Positions 24,540 through 32,566 of a stretch of DNA of 41,235 nt are shown here, piece by piece. Source of the DNA: Bryobacterales bacterium (GTDB lineage: Bacteria > Acidobacteriota > Terriglobia > Bryobacterales > Bryobacteraceae); NCBI GenBank assembly GCA_016789745.1, contig JAEUQF010000460.1:1-41235 (forward strand), in the 5' to 3' direction. Within the stretch, counting starts at the first letter, position 1. Each line of letters opens with the position of its first letter. A program made the position numbers and the translations under genes. The notes below the pieces were generated by a model that was given only the letters and a program-made list of their open reading frames with translations, made no database searches and was not told the DNA's origin.

Positions 24540-25745
24540 TTAGCTTTCTGAGAAAGCAGGTTTCGTGCTCATCACGCCACCTGGGCTCTTCTTGTCGGTT
24601 GCGGTAACCCCAGCAATGCGACCGGCCAAAGCGTCTATCGCCCTGCCTAGTTCGCAATCGTTCGCGAGCGGGCGTCCGAGCGTGATCACCCGGTGGAGCG
24701 AGAAGTAGTCGTTTGGCAGGCTTGCCTGCACTGGACAATCGAACAGCTTACTGAGGTCGGTGCCCTGGAGCCCCTCTTTCTTGCTCATGCGATTGACTAC
24801 GACTTGGAAGCGGTCCTTCGTGAATCCCAGGTTTCCCAGCAGCACCACCGCCTTTCGAGTCAAATGGAGACTTGGCAACTCGCTGGTTGAGATGAGAAAC
24901 GCGCGATCGGCTTCCGATAATGCCAGCAGGCTTAGACGATGGAATATCGGAGGTGTATCGAGCACTACCCAGTCGTACTGGAACCGGGTATACTGCAAAA
25001 CCTCCTGGATGCGTGCCGAATCCAGTTGCGCCAGATAAGGGTTTTCCGGAGCCGTTAGGATATCCACGCCACCGCACGTTATGGTCAGACTCGACCAACG
25101 GTTGGAGTCAATCTGGCCACCCTCCACGGCATCAACCAACGAATACCGTTGACTGAGCTTCAAGAAGAAGCCTATTGTTCCCCCAGTCAAGTCCATATCA
25201 ATAAGAAGCACTCGCCGCCCCGTAGCGCGCTTCAGCGCAAACGCCGTTTGCGTAGCGAGAGTGGATGATCCGGAGCCGGGTTTGGAACTGGAAAACAGCA
25301 CCACTTTGCCGGTATCGGGCTCACTTTCTTCAGAAGGTTCCCTCAGCCGCCGCAGACGAGCAACGGCCTCGCGCTGGATGTCCTCATCAAACGGGGAGTA
25401 GAGGAACTCGCTCGCCCCAAGCCGCACAGAGCCGAGAATCACTTCCGAGTCGTTGGCAGTATGCAGGCCGACCACCCGAATAGCAGGTCGTACCCCTGAC
25501 AAGTGGCGAATCAGTTCGCCAGCCTCGGAGAAGTTGGAGGACAGGTCGATAAGAACTACCTCCGGCTGAAGCTGCCGCAAGCGGATGTCCGCGGTCTGCA
25601 CAGTAGGGTAGTTCTTTAGGTCCGCGAGAATCTGGAACCCGCGCACACGCGGAACCGAAGCAAGAAACTGGTCCGCGAGCGGGCGATTCGGACAAATGAG
25701 AATCGCGTTTAACTCGGCTTCCCGTGACTGTTTTCGGATGCTCAT
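24540..25745 (-). CDS. cpaE: Tad pilus localisation factor CpaE/TadZ (receiver-like domain and MinD/ParA ATPase fold)
   Basis: 401 aa. The N-terminal domain (about 12-130) has an atypical receiver fold (NAILICPN, VVLIDLSSNFSEAGELI, VVGLHTANDS). The second half is a MinD/ParA-type domain: KPGSGSST (155-162), LIDMDLTGGTIGFFL, WVVLDTPP. The signature Lys155 of the deviant Walker A is kept, but the P-loop Lys (normally GK[ST]) is Ser160, so ATP hydrolysis may be weak or absent. In Tad systems this protein places the machine at the pole or a focus. ATG at 25745 is chosen; it follows the secretin stop by 28 bases. Confidence 0.88.
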   Translation of the reverse strand: MSIRKQSREAELNAILICPNRPLADQFLASVPRVRGFQILADLKNYPTVQTADIRLRQLQPEVVLIDLSSNFSEAGELIRHLSGVRPAIRVVGLHTANDSEVILGSVRLGASEFLYSPFDEDIQREAVARLRRLREPSEESEPDTGKVVLFSSSKPGSGSSTLATQTAFALKRATGRRVLLIDMDLTGGTIGFFLKLSQRYSLVDAVEGGQIDSNRWSSLTITCGGVDILTAPENPYLAQLDSARIQEVLQYTRFQYDWVVLDTPPIFHRLSLLALSEADRAFLISTSELPSLHLTRKAVVLLGNLGFTKDRFQVVVNRMSKKEGLQGTDLSKLFDCPVQASLPNDYFSLHRVITLGRPLANDCELGRAIDALAGRIAGVTATDKKSPGGVMSTKPAFSES

Positions 25746-25773
25746 AGTGCAGGGTCTCGCGTCAATCTGCGTC

Positions 25774-27147
25774 CTACTTCTTGGCGCCGGGCACAACGGG
25801 GGCTGCCGGAGCCAGGAACTCGCGTGGGAAGTTCAGGCTTGGCTTCGGGTCAGTTGCCAGCAACGGCATTGTCAACTCCGGGGTCACCATCACAATGAGT
25901 TCGGTCTTGGCGCGATTCTCGGCGCGGGACTTGAACAACGCCCCGAGAATCGGGATGCTGCTCAGGCCGGGCATGCGGGCCAGCGTCTCGTTCGTGCGGT
26001 CATCGAGGAGACCACCGATCACGAAGCTCTGGCCTTCGCCGAGTTCTACATCGGTTTCTACCTTGCGCGAAGACAGTGCCGGAATGGTGAACCCGGAAAG
26101 AGTAACGGCGTTGGCGAGGTCAATCGTGGACACTTCCGGACGAACCTTCATGCGAATGGTACGGTTGGGAGTGATCTGCGGAAGAAAGCTCAGCCGGATG
26201 CCGTACTCCCGGAACTGAATTGTGACCGCGCCCGCATTGCCGCCTCCCTGGAGGACAGGAATCGGAAATTCGCCCCCCACGTGGAAGCTGGCTTCCTTAT
26301 TGTTGGTCGTGACTAGATTGGGCTCGGCGAGAATCTGCAACACACCCTCTTGCTGCAGGTTGCGGATGAGGGCACCAACGTTTAGATCCGGCCGGAACAG
26401 AAAGACATTCAATAGATCCGTAAGCCGGAACTCAGTTGTGAACCCCGCATTCTGCCCTGGAATTATCGAACGGAGATCGGTGAGGGTGGGCGCTGCGTTT
26501 TGCTGCGTCGTCGTACGGCCGATGGTGTTCGTTGCGCCTGTCGAGATGATATTGATGCCAAAGCTCTGGATCTGGCTGCGATTCAGTTCCGCAAATCGAA
26601 CACGAAGCATGATCTGCTTCTCAACGGGCAGCACCGCAACTTGGAGGTTGTTCACTACGGTTTTGGCCGACGGAGAGGCAAGCACAGCCGCGCGGTCTGC
26701 GACCGCCTGCAAGCTGACCTTACCGGTGAGGGAAAGTGAGTCCCGAACCGCCTGAACACGGATTTCCTCATTAGGAAATGTCTCGCGAAGGAGCCGGCGT
26801 AGCGGTTCCAGGTTCGGCTCGACGCTGACATTGTAGAAGTTGCGCTGGCCGCTCTTAGACCAAACGACAACCGTCGCGGTTCCTATTGCTTTCCCATGCA
26901 GGAGAATTTCGCGGGTAGAAGCGGGGACCGCATCGACAGATTCCGGGCTGGAAGTCGAGATGCGAGCTATGTCCTCGGGATAGTCGATGACCACACTCTT
27001 GCCGACCGCGACGCGAATCTCGTCGGCCGATTGGGCAGCACCCGAACCCGGCAACGCCAGCGTGCCGACGGCTAAAGATAGAGCAAGACTAAGCAGATTA
27101 TACCGGAGCGCTTGATTGATCCTCATGGTCGTACCCTGTTCCGTCAT
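25774..27147 (-). CDS. cpaC: Tad pilus outer-membrane secretin
   Basis: 457 aa, also called RcpA. Layout: signal peptide (LLSLALSLAVGTLALPGSGAAQ), pilus-formation N-terminal domain (about 40-115, KSVVIDYPEDIARIS ... TVVVWSKSG), BON-like domain (about 120-175) and the secretin domain (EKQIMLRVRFAELNRSQIQ, AEPNLVTTNNKEASFHVGGEFPIPV, ending VIGGLLDDRTNETLARMPGL and ELIVMVTPEL). It is the outer-membrane ring through which the pilus passes. Two starts are plausible: ATG 27147 (GAGGG close upstream) and ATG 27126, the second beginning just before the signal peptide. It starts 12 bases behind cpaB. Confidence 0.95.
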   Translation of the reverse strand: MTEQGTTMRINQALRYNLLSLALSLAVGTLALPGSGAAQSADEIRVAVGKSVVIDYPEDIARISTSSPESVDAVPASTREILLHGKAIGTATVVVWSKSGQRNFYNVSVEPNLEPLRRLLRETFPNEEIRVQAVRDSLSLTGKVSLQAVADRAAVLASPSAKTVVNNLQVAVLPVEKQIMLRVRFAELNRSQIQSFGINIISTGATNTIGRTTTQQNAAPTLTDLRSIIPGQNAGFTTEFRLTDLLNVFLFRPDLNVGALIRNLQQEGVLQILAEPNLVTTNNKEASFHVGGEFPIPVLQGGGNAGAVTIQFREYGIRLSFLPQITPNRTIRMKVRPEVSTIDLANAVTLSGFTIPALSSRKVETDVELGEGQSFVIGGLLDDRTNETLARMPGLSSIPILGALFKSRAENRAKTELIVMVTPELTMPLLATDPKPSLNFPREFLAPAAPVVPGAKK

Positions 27148-27159
27148 CTTTCCCTCTCG

Positions 27160-28053
27160 TTACGGATTCTTTGCGGTGGCAACGTTCTCGACGGACTTCT
27201 GGTTGCCGCGGATCACCACAACCTGATCGACGGGCGGGGCTGGTGGTGGCGGCGGCGGAGCGGGCGCCTGAGCCACGACAACAGGCTTTGGCTTCGGTCG
27301 CGGCGCTGATGGGGCAGCGGCCGCACGCTGCTGCTCTCGGGGCGCCTTCCCATAAAGTTCCGTCACGTGCCTGCCAGGTGTCTTCTCGATCGTCTGGTCG
27401 CCACCGTTGCGAAGGACAAGTTGGATATGGCCTTCGTTGCTGGCGAGGGTGAGGATCTCTGCCTGCTCCGGCGTTACCAGCAAGGTGACATTCGGTGCGT
27501 TGATTGCTTGCCCCCTTGCGTCCGGCTGCATGGTAGTACCTGCCGTAAGCACCAGGATGTTCTGCAAAACGGTCGTCGTCATAGTGTGTGTATCATTCCC
27601 CGGCGGGCGTCCTGTAACCAGCACGTCCACACGCATACCGGGCATGACGAATCCGGCAACGCCGACAACGTCGTTCACACGCACCGTGACGGCCCTCATA
27701 CCAACAGGGATGATCGGGGCGATACCCAGCCCGCTGCCGCGAGCGGCCAGACGGCCCTCTAACAGCGGTTCATCAAGCAGGATATTGCTGATGACGGGCC
27801 GATCAATCACCTCCTCGACCTTTGTGAAGCCCTGTTTGGGGAACTGATCGGTAGGGATCTTGACGACTTTGACATCGGTCGGCTTGACCGTGGTTCCTAG
27901 GGTGAGAGGCTTCGCGGCGACAACTAGATCCTTCGCTTCGCTACTCTCCGCCTTACGCGCGCCTGCCCTCGCCGTCATTTGATAGAACAGGCTGGATACA
28001 AAGAGCGCAAATAGGAGGCTTACTCCCAACACCGTCAGAAATCTTCGATCCAT
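27160..28053 (-). CDS. cpaB: Tad pilus assembly protein CpaB (SAF domain)
   Basis: 297 aa, also called RcpC. An N-terminal anchor (FLTVLGVSLLFALFVSSLFYQ) is followed by an SAF domain (about 42-105: DLVVAAKPLTLGTTVKPTDV, NILLDEPLLEGRL), then the RcpC/CpaB beta-rich domain (GMRAVTVRVNDVVGVAGFVMPGMRVDVLVTG, LVTPEQAEILTLASNEGHIQL). The C-terminal tail is Pro/Ala-rich. The protein lies in the periplasm and helps the secretin; the SAF domain suggests peptidoglycan or sugar binding. AAAGGTG lies before the ATG. Confidence 0.93.
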   Translation of the reverse strand: MDRRFLTVLGVSLLFALFVSSLFYQMTARAGARKAESSEAKDLVVAAKPLTLGTTVKPTDVKVVKIPTDQFPKQGFTKVEEVIDRPVISNILLDEPLLEGRLAARGSGLGIAPIIPVGMRAVTVRVNDVVGVAGFVMPGMRVDVLVTGRPPGNDTHTMTTTVLQNILVLTAGTTMQPDARGQAINAPNVTLLVTPEQAEILTLASNEGHIQLVLRNGGDQTIEKTPGRHVTELYGKAPREQQRAAAAPSAPRPKPKPVVVAQAPAPPPPPPAPPVDQVVVIRGNQKSVENVATAKNP

Positions 28054-28108
28054 AGCTTCACCTTTCTGCTGCGACTAGTGCAATGATCGTCACTTGCTGG
28101 AACTTTCT

Positions 28109-28561
28109 TTAGCGAGGTACCAGAGAGAGTAAGACTCCAAGCGCGATTGCGGGAGCGTACGGGATCGCCTTCGGCCGTCCGCCCTGCCCTTTGCCGACTA
28201 CTTTTAATAAGGCGGCGCCCGCTAAAGTAAGGCAGGCTACTACCGCTCCAATGATTGCAGTGAAGATGGCGGCTTCCAGCAGATGCTCTGCTCCGATGAT
28301 GGAACCGAGCCCGGCCATCAACTTCACATCAGCGCCACCCATCCCACCCAACAGGTAAAACACCAAAAAGATCAAGAACCCACCAGCGGCACCGATGAGG
28401 GCGGGAAGAAGGCCGCGCCAGCCTTGCGCCCAAAGGTGAACCACCAAGCCTGAAACGAGCGCCGACGCCGGAATCCAGTTCGAGACACTTCGCCGCCAGA
28501 GATCTTCGGCGCTTGCGGTGAGGCCGAATAGGAGAACCAGAGCCACCTGAAGCGAAATCAC
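28109..28561 (-). CDS. cpaA: Prepilin peptidase (A24 family) of the Tad system
   Basis: 150 aa, also called TadV. Five to six membrane helices. The first active-site Asp lies in SAEDLWRRSVSNWIPA (about 19), the second in GGMGGADVKLMAGLG, where the usual GxGD reads GGAD; this Ala variant is known to me from other CpaA proteins and is likely active. The enzyme cleaves the leader of Flp-type prepilins. The GTG at 28561 overlaps the stop of the upstream 86-aa ORF as GTGA, which fixes the start. The frame continues upstream to 28657 but the added residues are not membrane-like. Confidence 0.88.
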   Translation of the reverse strand: MISLQVALVLLFGLTASAEDLWRRSVSNWIPASALVSGLVVHLWAQGWRGLLPALIGAAGGFLIFLVFYLLGGMGGADVKLMAGLGSIIGAEHLLEAAIFTAIIGAVVACLTLAGAALLKVVGKGQGGRPKAIPYAPAIALGVLLSLVPR

Positions 28562-28818
28562 TGCCTGGGCTCCGCCGCGGTAGCGACCGCCGTTTCGCCG
28601 GCTGTGAGCTTGGCACCGCTCTCGGAACGAGCGCTTGAGACAGCTCGGCTGCCCCACGACGGCGCATCATCCCAGAGCCGGGAACTGAGAAATCCGCTTC
28701 GGAGGGCGAAGTGGCTTAGCGCTATCCCGGATGGCAACCGCCAGCCTTGGCCATCAAAGAGCTGATTACTCGCGAGGTATCCGCGTGACTCTTGGTGCGG
28801 CCTGTCTGTCTTGACCAT
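28558..28818 (-). CDS. Possible small protein (86 aa) coupled to the prepilin peptidase
   Basis: Not recognised. Soluble, Ser/Ala/Gly/Arg-rich, with no membrane helix and therefore no Flp-type pilin. The case for it is the gene order: it fits exactly between the membrane protein (18 bases after its stop) and cpaA (stop TGA overlapping its GTG), with a purine-rich AGGTGGGGACGGA before the ATG. The case against is its unstructured-looking composition. It could also be a decayed gene or a leader that couples translation. Confidence 0.45.
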   Translation of the reverse strand: MVKTDRPHQESRGYLASNQLFDGQGWRLPSGIALSHFALRSGFLSSRLWDDAPSWGSRAVSSARSESGAKLTAGETAVATAAEPRQ

Positions 28819-28836
28819 TCTGTTCCGTCCCCACCT

Positions 28837-30492
28837 TTAACTTCGGCTGTCTCGGGGGTTTTCATTAGACGGGGGAGAGGCTTTTTTCTCGACCGAGGGA
28901 CTGGGTTGGGCCGGTGGTACTGGGGTGCCAGGGAGCCGCTCGAACAACGCAGCGAGACCATCCTCATCCACGAGCCGCCATTGCGGGTGCAACCGCAGCA
29001 GGCTGTAAAGCGGCCACTTTACCGGGCAAAGGACACGGTCGAAATCGTATTGCTTCAGAACTCCCTGCCAGTTCGGGAGGCCCTGTGTGACCGCAATGTA
29101 GTCATTTCCGATTGCAGAACCGTAGAAGTCGCTTCGGCCATCGATAAAGACACGCTGCCGGGGGTATAGCCTGTAGATCACATAGTCCGCCCATTGATCC
29201 TGCGTGAGCAGTCGCCCGCCGCTCAATCTGTCGGGATGGCGGGCAACCATAACGACCGGGAACTTCTGCTTAGGGAAGTCCTCCGGCCACCCAACCCGAG
29301 CGTCGGGAAGTATGGCCAGGATCACAACGGGTACCACCATCCAAACGGTGTTCCGTCCACAGGCTGGTGAAATGTCCAACGCGATCTGCCGCAGAATTCC
29401 TGCAAAAGAGGTGCGGGAGGCGGCGGAGGTGAGTCTCGCCACCACGTCACTCACGAACAGCGCAATCCAGGGGGCCGCAACGATGCCGTACAAGGCGATG
29501 TGCCTCACCGTGGTAAGCGCATTATGTCCCCAAAACAGGATCCAAAGCGCAGGCACGATTTGACGGCGTGCCAGCAACCACGGCACGGTGACCAGCCCCA
29601 CAAACAACAGAATCTCGAACTGCAGATCACTTTCCGACCGAAAACGCGGCGCCAGGAACTCCCGAATGTTCTCGCGAATCCAGTCTGAGCGAAGGTAGCT
29701 AGCCACGTGCTGGTGGAGCTTCCAACCGTAGGGATTCAGCAGCGTTGCTCCGCCACAACTAGCAAACAGCACGCCATAACGGATCGCTGGCCGGTAATCA
29801 GGATGTCGCCCATTCGTCTTCCCTTCCAAGTAGTTCTCGGCAGCGGTTCCGACACACAACAGACCCAGACAAGCGATCATGCCCAGAAACCCACCATGCA
29901 GGTTTACCCACACGGCAACAAGTGGGATCATCCACCAGATGCGATTCCCGCCCTTGCAGCGATCAACGTCGATCATCCACATACACACCGTGAAGGCGAG
30001 CAAGGTGATCGTGTGCGGCCGTGCAAGGAAGTGGGAAGTCGATGCGCCGATGCTTAACAGACAGAACAGCAGAGCAACAAAGGGGTTGGCCCCTTTCCAG
30101 ATGATGTGCCGGAAAAGAACAACGCCGAAGGCGGAGAGAATACAGGCGGAAAGCAGCAGCAGACCTTTCCAGCCAAAGGCACCATGCAGAATGGCGTACA
30201 GGGCATCGGTGAGCCATTCCCAGGCAAACCAAGGTTGGCCCGGTTTCGAGAAGGAGTAAAGGTCATGGACCGGGACTCGCCCGTTGGCGAGGATCCACTC
30301 CCCTGTCCGGATGTGCCAGCCAGTGTCGGCATCCGCAAGTAACGAAACCCAACCACCTTCGCCCGTCGCGAACAGCCAAACCAGCACCGCGAGAAACAAA
30401 AAGTCCGGCAAAGATGGTTGAAAGGCCCGCAGCCGTGCAAAGGCATTGCGACCCACGGCGGGTTGGCCGGGAATGGAGTAAGAAGTAGCCAA
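28837..30492 (-). CDS. Multi-pass membrane protein, GT-C glycosyltransferase-like
   Basis: 551 aa with about ten to eleven membrane helices and a C-terminal soluble part (about 410-551). The first loop DADTGWHIRTGEWILANGRV and the DLYSFSKPGQPWFAWEWLTD stretch resemble the Asp-containing first periplasmic loop of GT-C (PMT/ArnT-like) enzymes, which transfer sugars from lipid carriers. Many acidobacteria carry this kind of protein. The TTG at 30492 is accepted because GGAGG lies seven bases upstream, immediately behind the stop of the response regulator. It lies in the Tad operon, so a role in glycosylating pilin or secreted protein is a fair guess, but unproven. Confidence 0.72.
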   Translation of the reverse strand: MATSYSIPGQPAVGRNAFARLRAFQPSLPDFLFLAVLVWLFATGEGGWVSLLADADTGWHIRTGEWILANGRVPVHDLYSFSKPGQPWFAWEWLTDALYAILHGAFGWKGLLLLSACILSAFGVVLFRHIIWKGANPFVALLFCLLSIGASTSHFLARPHTITLLAFTVCMWMIDVDRCKGGNRIWWMIPLVAVWVNLHGGFLGMIACLGLLCVGTAAENYLEGKTNGRHPDYRPAIRYGVLFASCGGATLLNPYGWKLHQHVASYLRSDWIRENIREFLAPRFRSESDLQFEILLFVGLVTVPWLLARRQIVPALWILFWGHNALTTVRHIALYGIVAAPWIALFVSDVVARLTSAASRTSFAGILRQIALDISPACGRNTVWMVVPVVILAILPDARVGWPEDFPKQKFPVVMVARHPDRLSGGRLLTQDQWADYVIYRLYPRQRVFIDGRSDFYGSAIGNDYIAVTQGLPNWQGVLKQYDFDRVLCPVKWPLYSLLRLHPQWRLVDEDGLAALFERLPGTPVPPAQPSPSVEKKASPPSNENPRDSRS

Positions 30493-30507
30493 CGAGAGCC
30501 TCCGAAA

Positions 30508-31182
30508 TCAGTCGTCCGAGTCTTTTGGATCGTCCGGAGCAGGTACCTCATCCACAGGCTCGAAACCCAGCAACTGGCGAGCTTGCACCGCAAGTTCAAA
30601 GCGATCTTTCGCGCCGGTCTTCTCGAAGATGTGCATAAGGTGGACTTTCACGGTTCCGGCTGTGATTGCCAACTCAGCCGCGATCTGCTTGTTTCGCAAC
30701 CCTCGGCAAAGGCAGCTCACAATCTGGCGCTCTCTGGGCGTAAGACGCGGCAATGGCTTCGTTTTGCCGCTCGCTGAAGCGGACGACACCGCCTGCTCGA
30801 GCCAGATGTGGCCCCTGGCCACCGACCGTAGACAGTCCAGGATCGAGATGACCGGAAGGGTCTTCTTCAGCACGCCGCGCGCCCCCATCTGGACGGCCCG
30901 GAAGCACTCTATCTCAGGAAGGTCATAAACCCATAGAATGAGGTAGCAGCCTGGGGCGAGAGTCCTTATGTCGGCAAGAAGCCGAAAGGCCATTTTCAAG
31001 CCGCCGCCTGCCTGATCGAGCATGACGATCTTCGGCTGCAAGCTTTGAATCTCGGGCAGCGCGCTGACAGCCCTAGTCTCATATCCGATTAGTTCGAACT
31101 CTGCAACACCATGCAGAATACGCCTTAGCCCTTCGATTACGATGGGTTGCGTGTCACAGACGTAGAGTGTAGTAACGCTCAC
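30508..31182 (-). CDS. LuxR/NarL-type response regulator, first gene of the Tad operon
   Basis: 224 aa. Receiver domain (about 4-120): Asp10, phospho-acceptor Asp56 in IVMLDQ and Lys106 in GVLKK. Only one of the two usual N-terminal acidic residues (CDTQP instead of a DD pair) is present, so Mg binding may be altered. The C-terminal HTH is LuxR type (about 148-205): LTPRERQIVSCLCRGLRNKQIAAEL, then TVKVHLMHIFEKTGAKDRFELA. No histidine kinase is adjacent. The gene begins with GTG at 31182 and stands at the head of the Tad transcript, so it probably controls pilus synthesis or an unlinked set of genes. An IS630 element has inserted about 100 bases upstream, possibly within its promoter. Confidence 0.9.
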   Translation of the reverse strand: MSVTTLYVCDTQPIVIEGLRRILHGVAEFELIGYETRAVSALPEIQSLQPKIVMLDQAGGGLKMAFRLLADIRTLAPGCYLILWVYDLPEIECFRAVQMGARGVLKKTLPVISILDCLRSVARGHIWLEQAVSSASASGKTKPLPRLTPRERQIVSCLCRGLRNKQIAAELAITAGTVKVHLMHIFEKTGAKDRFELAVQARQLLGFEPVDEVPAPDDPKDSDD

Positions 31183-31283
31183 GATCCGCTCTGTGGATTT
31201 GATCGGCGGAACGCGTCTGGAAGATTAGGGTGGTGACCCGAAGATGTCTAAGCGAACGGAGCAGACCTATCGACGCCGCAGCC

Positions 31284-32371
31284 CTAGTGTCCTGAGCGAG
31301 AAATACGTTTACAAAGTCGCTCGACCTTTCCAAGGATGAGGTCGGCACTGGCAGTCCAGATGAATGGTTTCGGATCGCGATTGCGGTTGTCGACGTAGTC
31401 GAGCATGGATTTCTCCAGTGAACTCAAAGCGGTGTGGCTTCCGCGACGGACGCACCTTTCGGTAACTTCAGCGAACAGTCGCTCTACCAGGTTCAACCAA
31501 CTTGCACTGGTGGGCGTGTAGTGGACGTGATAGCGAGGATGGCGGGCCAACCAGGAACGCACCTTGGCGACCTTGTGCGTGCCATAGTTGTCCATCACCA
31601 GGTGGACGTCGAACTCGCCCGGTAAACTCGCATCGATTTCCTTGAGAAACCGCAGGAACTCCTGGTGCCGGTGCCGGCGATAGCAGTTGCTGATCGTGAT
31701 GCCGCTGGCCACATCCATGGCGGCAAACAGAGAAGTGACGCCATGCCGCTCGTAATCGTGCGATTGCCGCGCTGGCACTCCCGGTGCCAATGGCAGAATC
31801 GGCTGCGTGCGATTCAATGCTTGCACTTGGCTCTTCTCGTCCACACACAACACGATGGCGTGATCCGGCGGATTCATGTACAGGCCCACGATGTCGCGCA
31901 CCTTCTCGACCAACTGTGGGTCCTTGGAGAATTTGAAGTTCTCCACCCGGTGCGGCTGCAATCCGAAGGTGTGCCAGATCCGTACGATGGCGTTCTGCGT
32001 CAGTCCGGTCTCGGCTGCCATCAAGCGGGTGCTCCAGTGGGTGCTGTTGGATGGCATTGTTTCCAGGGTCTTGGTAATCACATTCTCCACGTGAGCGTCG
32101 GTGATGGTTCGCGGAGCACCTGGACGCGGTTCATCGAACAAGCCTTCCAAGCGCTGCAACCGGAAGCGCTCGGCCATTTGCACACCGTGGCGGCGGTAAC
32201 GCCCAACTGTTTGGCCACGGCACCGTTGCTCTGATCGGCACCGCAGCCGAGAACGATCCGAGCGCGGATCGCCATGGCCTGCGATGTCTTCCGGCGCCGA
32301 GCCAAGGTTTTGAGCTTTTCGATCTCTTCGGGCGTCAGATCGAGCGGCTTAGTAGGGCGGCCGATGGGCAT
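31284..32371 (-). pseudogene. IS630-family transposase, split by a frameshift
   Basis: The N-terminal helix-turn-helix part starts at ATG 32371 (GRPTKPLDLTPEEIEKL, GAVAKQLGVTAATVCKW). At about 32185 one base is missing: AAATGG-CCGAGCGC would read K-W-A-E-R if one G were added. The second frame then carries the linker ERFRLQRLEGLFDEPRPG and the DDE catalytic domain: VLCVDEKSQ, HLVMDNYGTH and SWLNLVERLFAE. The three acidic residues are intact. No typical slippery heptamer (A6G type) is seen, so a disabling deletion is likelier than programmed frameshifting. The stop codon TAG consists of the target TA and the flanking G, so it lies outside the element. Confidence 0.9.
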
Positions 32372-32428
32372 GCCCTAGTATGCACCTGCCTGATTACTTA
32401 TTCAATGAAGTTATCACTCAGGACACTA
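31285..32428 (-). mobile_element. IS630-family insertion sequence with defined ends and TA duplication
   Basis: The ends are clear. From left, TA (31285-31286) then GTGTCCTGAGCGAGAAATACG; from right (reverse complement), TA (32427-32428) then GTGTCCTGAGTGATAACTTC. The inverted repeats share GTGTCCTGAG and then GA-AA. The element itself is 31287-32426, 1140 bases. The flanks give C-TA...TA-G, that is a CTAG target with duplicated TA, as known for IS630 elements and particularly for IS870-type members. It contains one frameshifted transposase gene and little else. Confidence 0.9.
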
Positions 32429-32563
32429 GTCTAGCAGGGCGCCACAAAAGCCCCATATCGGAATTAGCCGCCGATAAACGCCGATAAACGCCGATTCAAA
32501 ACAAACGGCCTATCTGCGTTTATCTGTGGCCCAGAGATGCTTTTCCGCAGCCTGCTAGTCTAG
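32426..32563. repeat. Palindromic MITE-like repeat interrupted at its left end by the IS630 element
   Basis: The left end CTAGTCTAGCAGG (32426-32438; its first C now supplied by the IS end) and the right end CCTGCTAGTCTAG (32551-32563) are inverted repeats with a single central difference. Inside are two and a half direct copies of CGCCGATAAA (32469-32495), whose GATAAACGC pairs with GCGTTTATC at 32516-32524; GCCACA near 32441 can pair with TGTGGC at 32525-32530. There is no open reading frame, and the AT content is higher than around it. It ends three bases before the start codon of the next gene. Confidence 0.7.
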
Positions 32564-32566
32564 GGC

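Noticed and set aside
28562..28836. A Flp-type pilin gene hidden between the membrane protein and cpaA
   Set aside because: All minus-strand frames were inspected; none has a leader with a Gly-x-x-x-x-Glu-Tyr type motif followed by a hydrophobic helix.
32160..32200. Programmed frameshifting in the IS630 transposase
   Set aside because: No A6G-type or similar slippery heptamer and no following stem were seen; a simple one-base loss explains the data, though some IS630 elements do frameshift.
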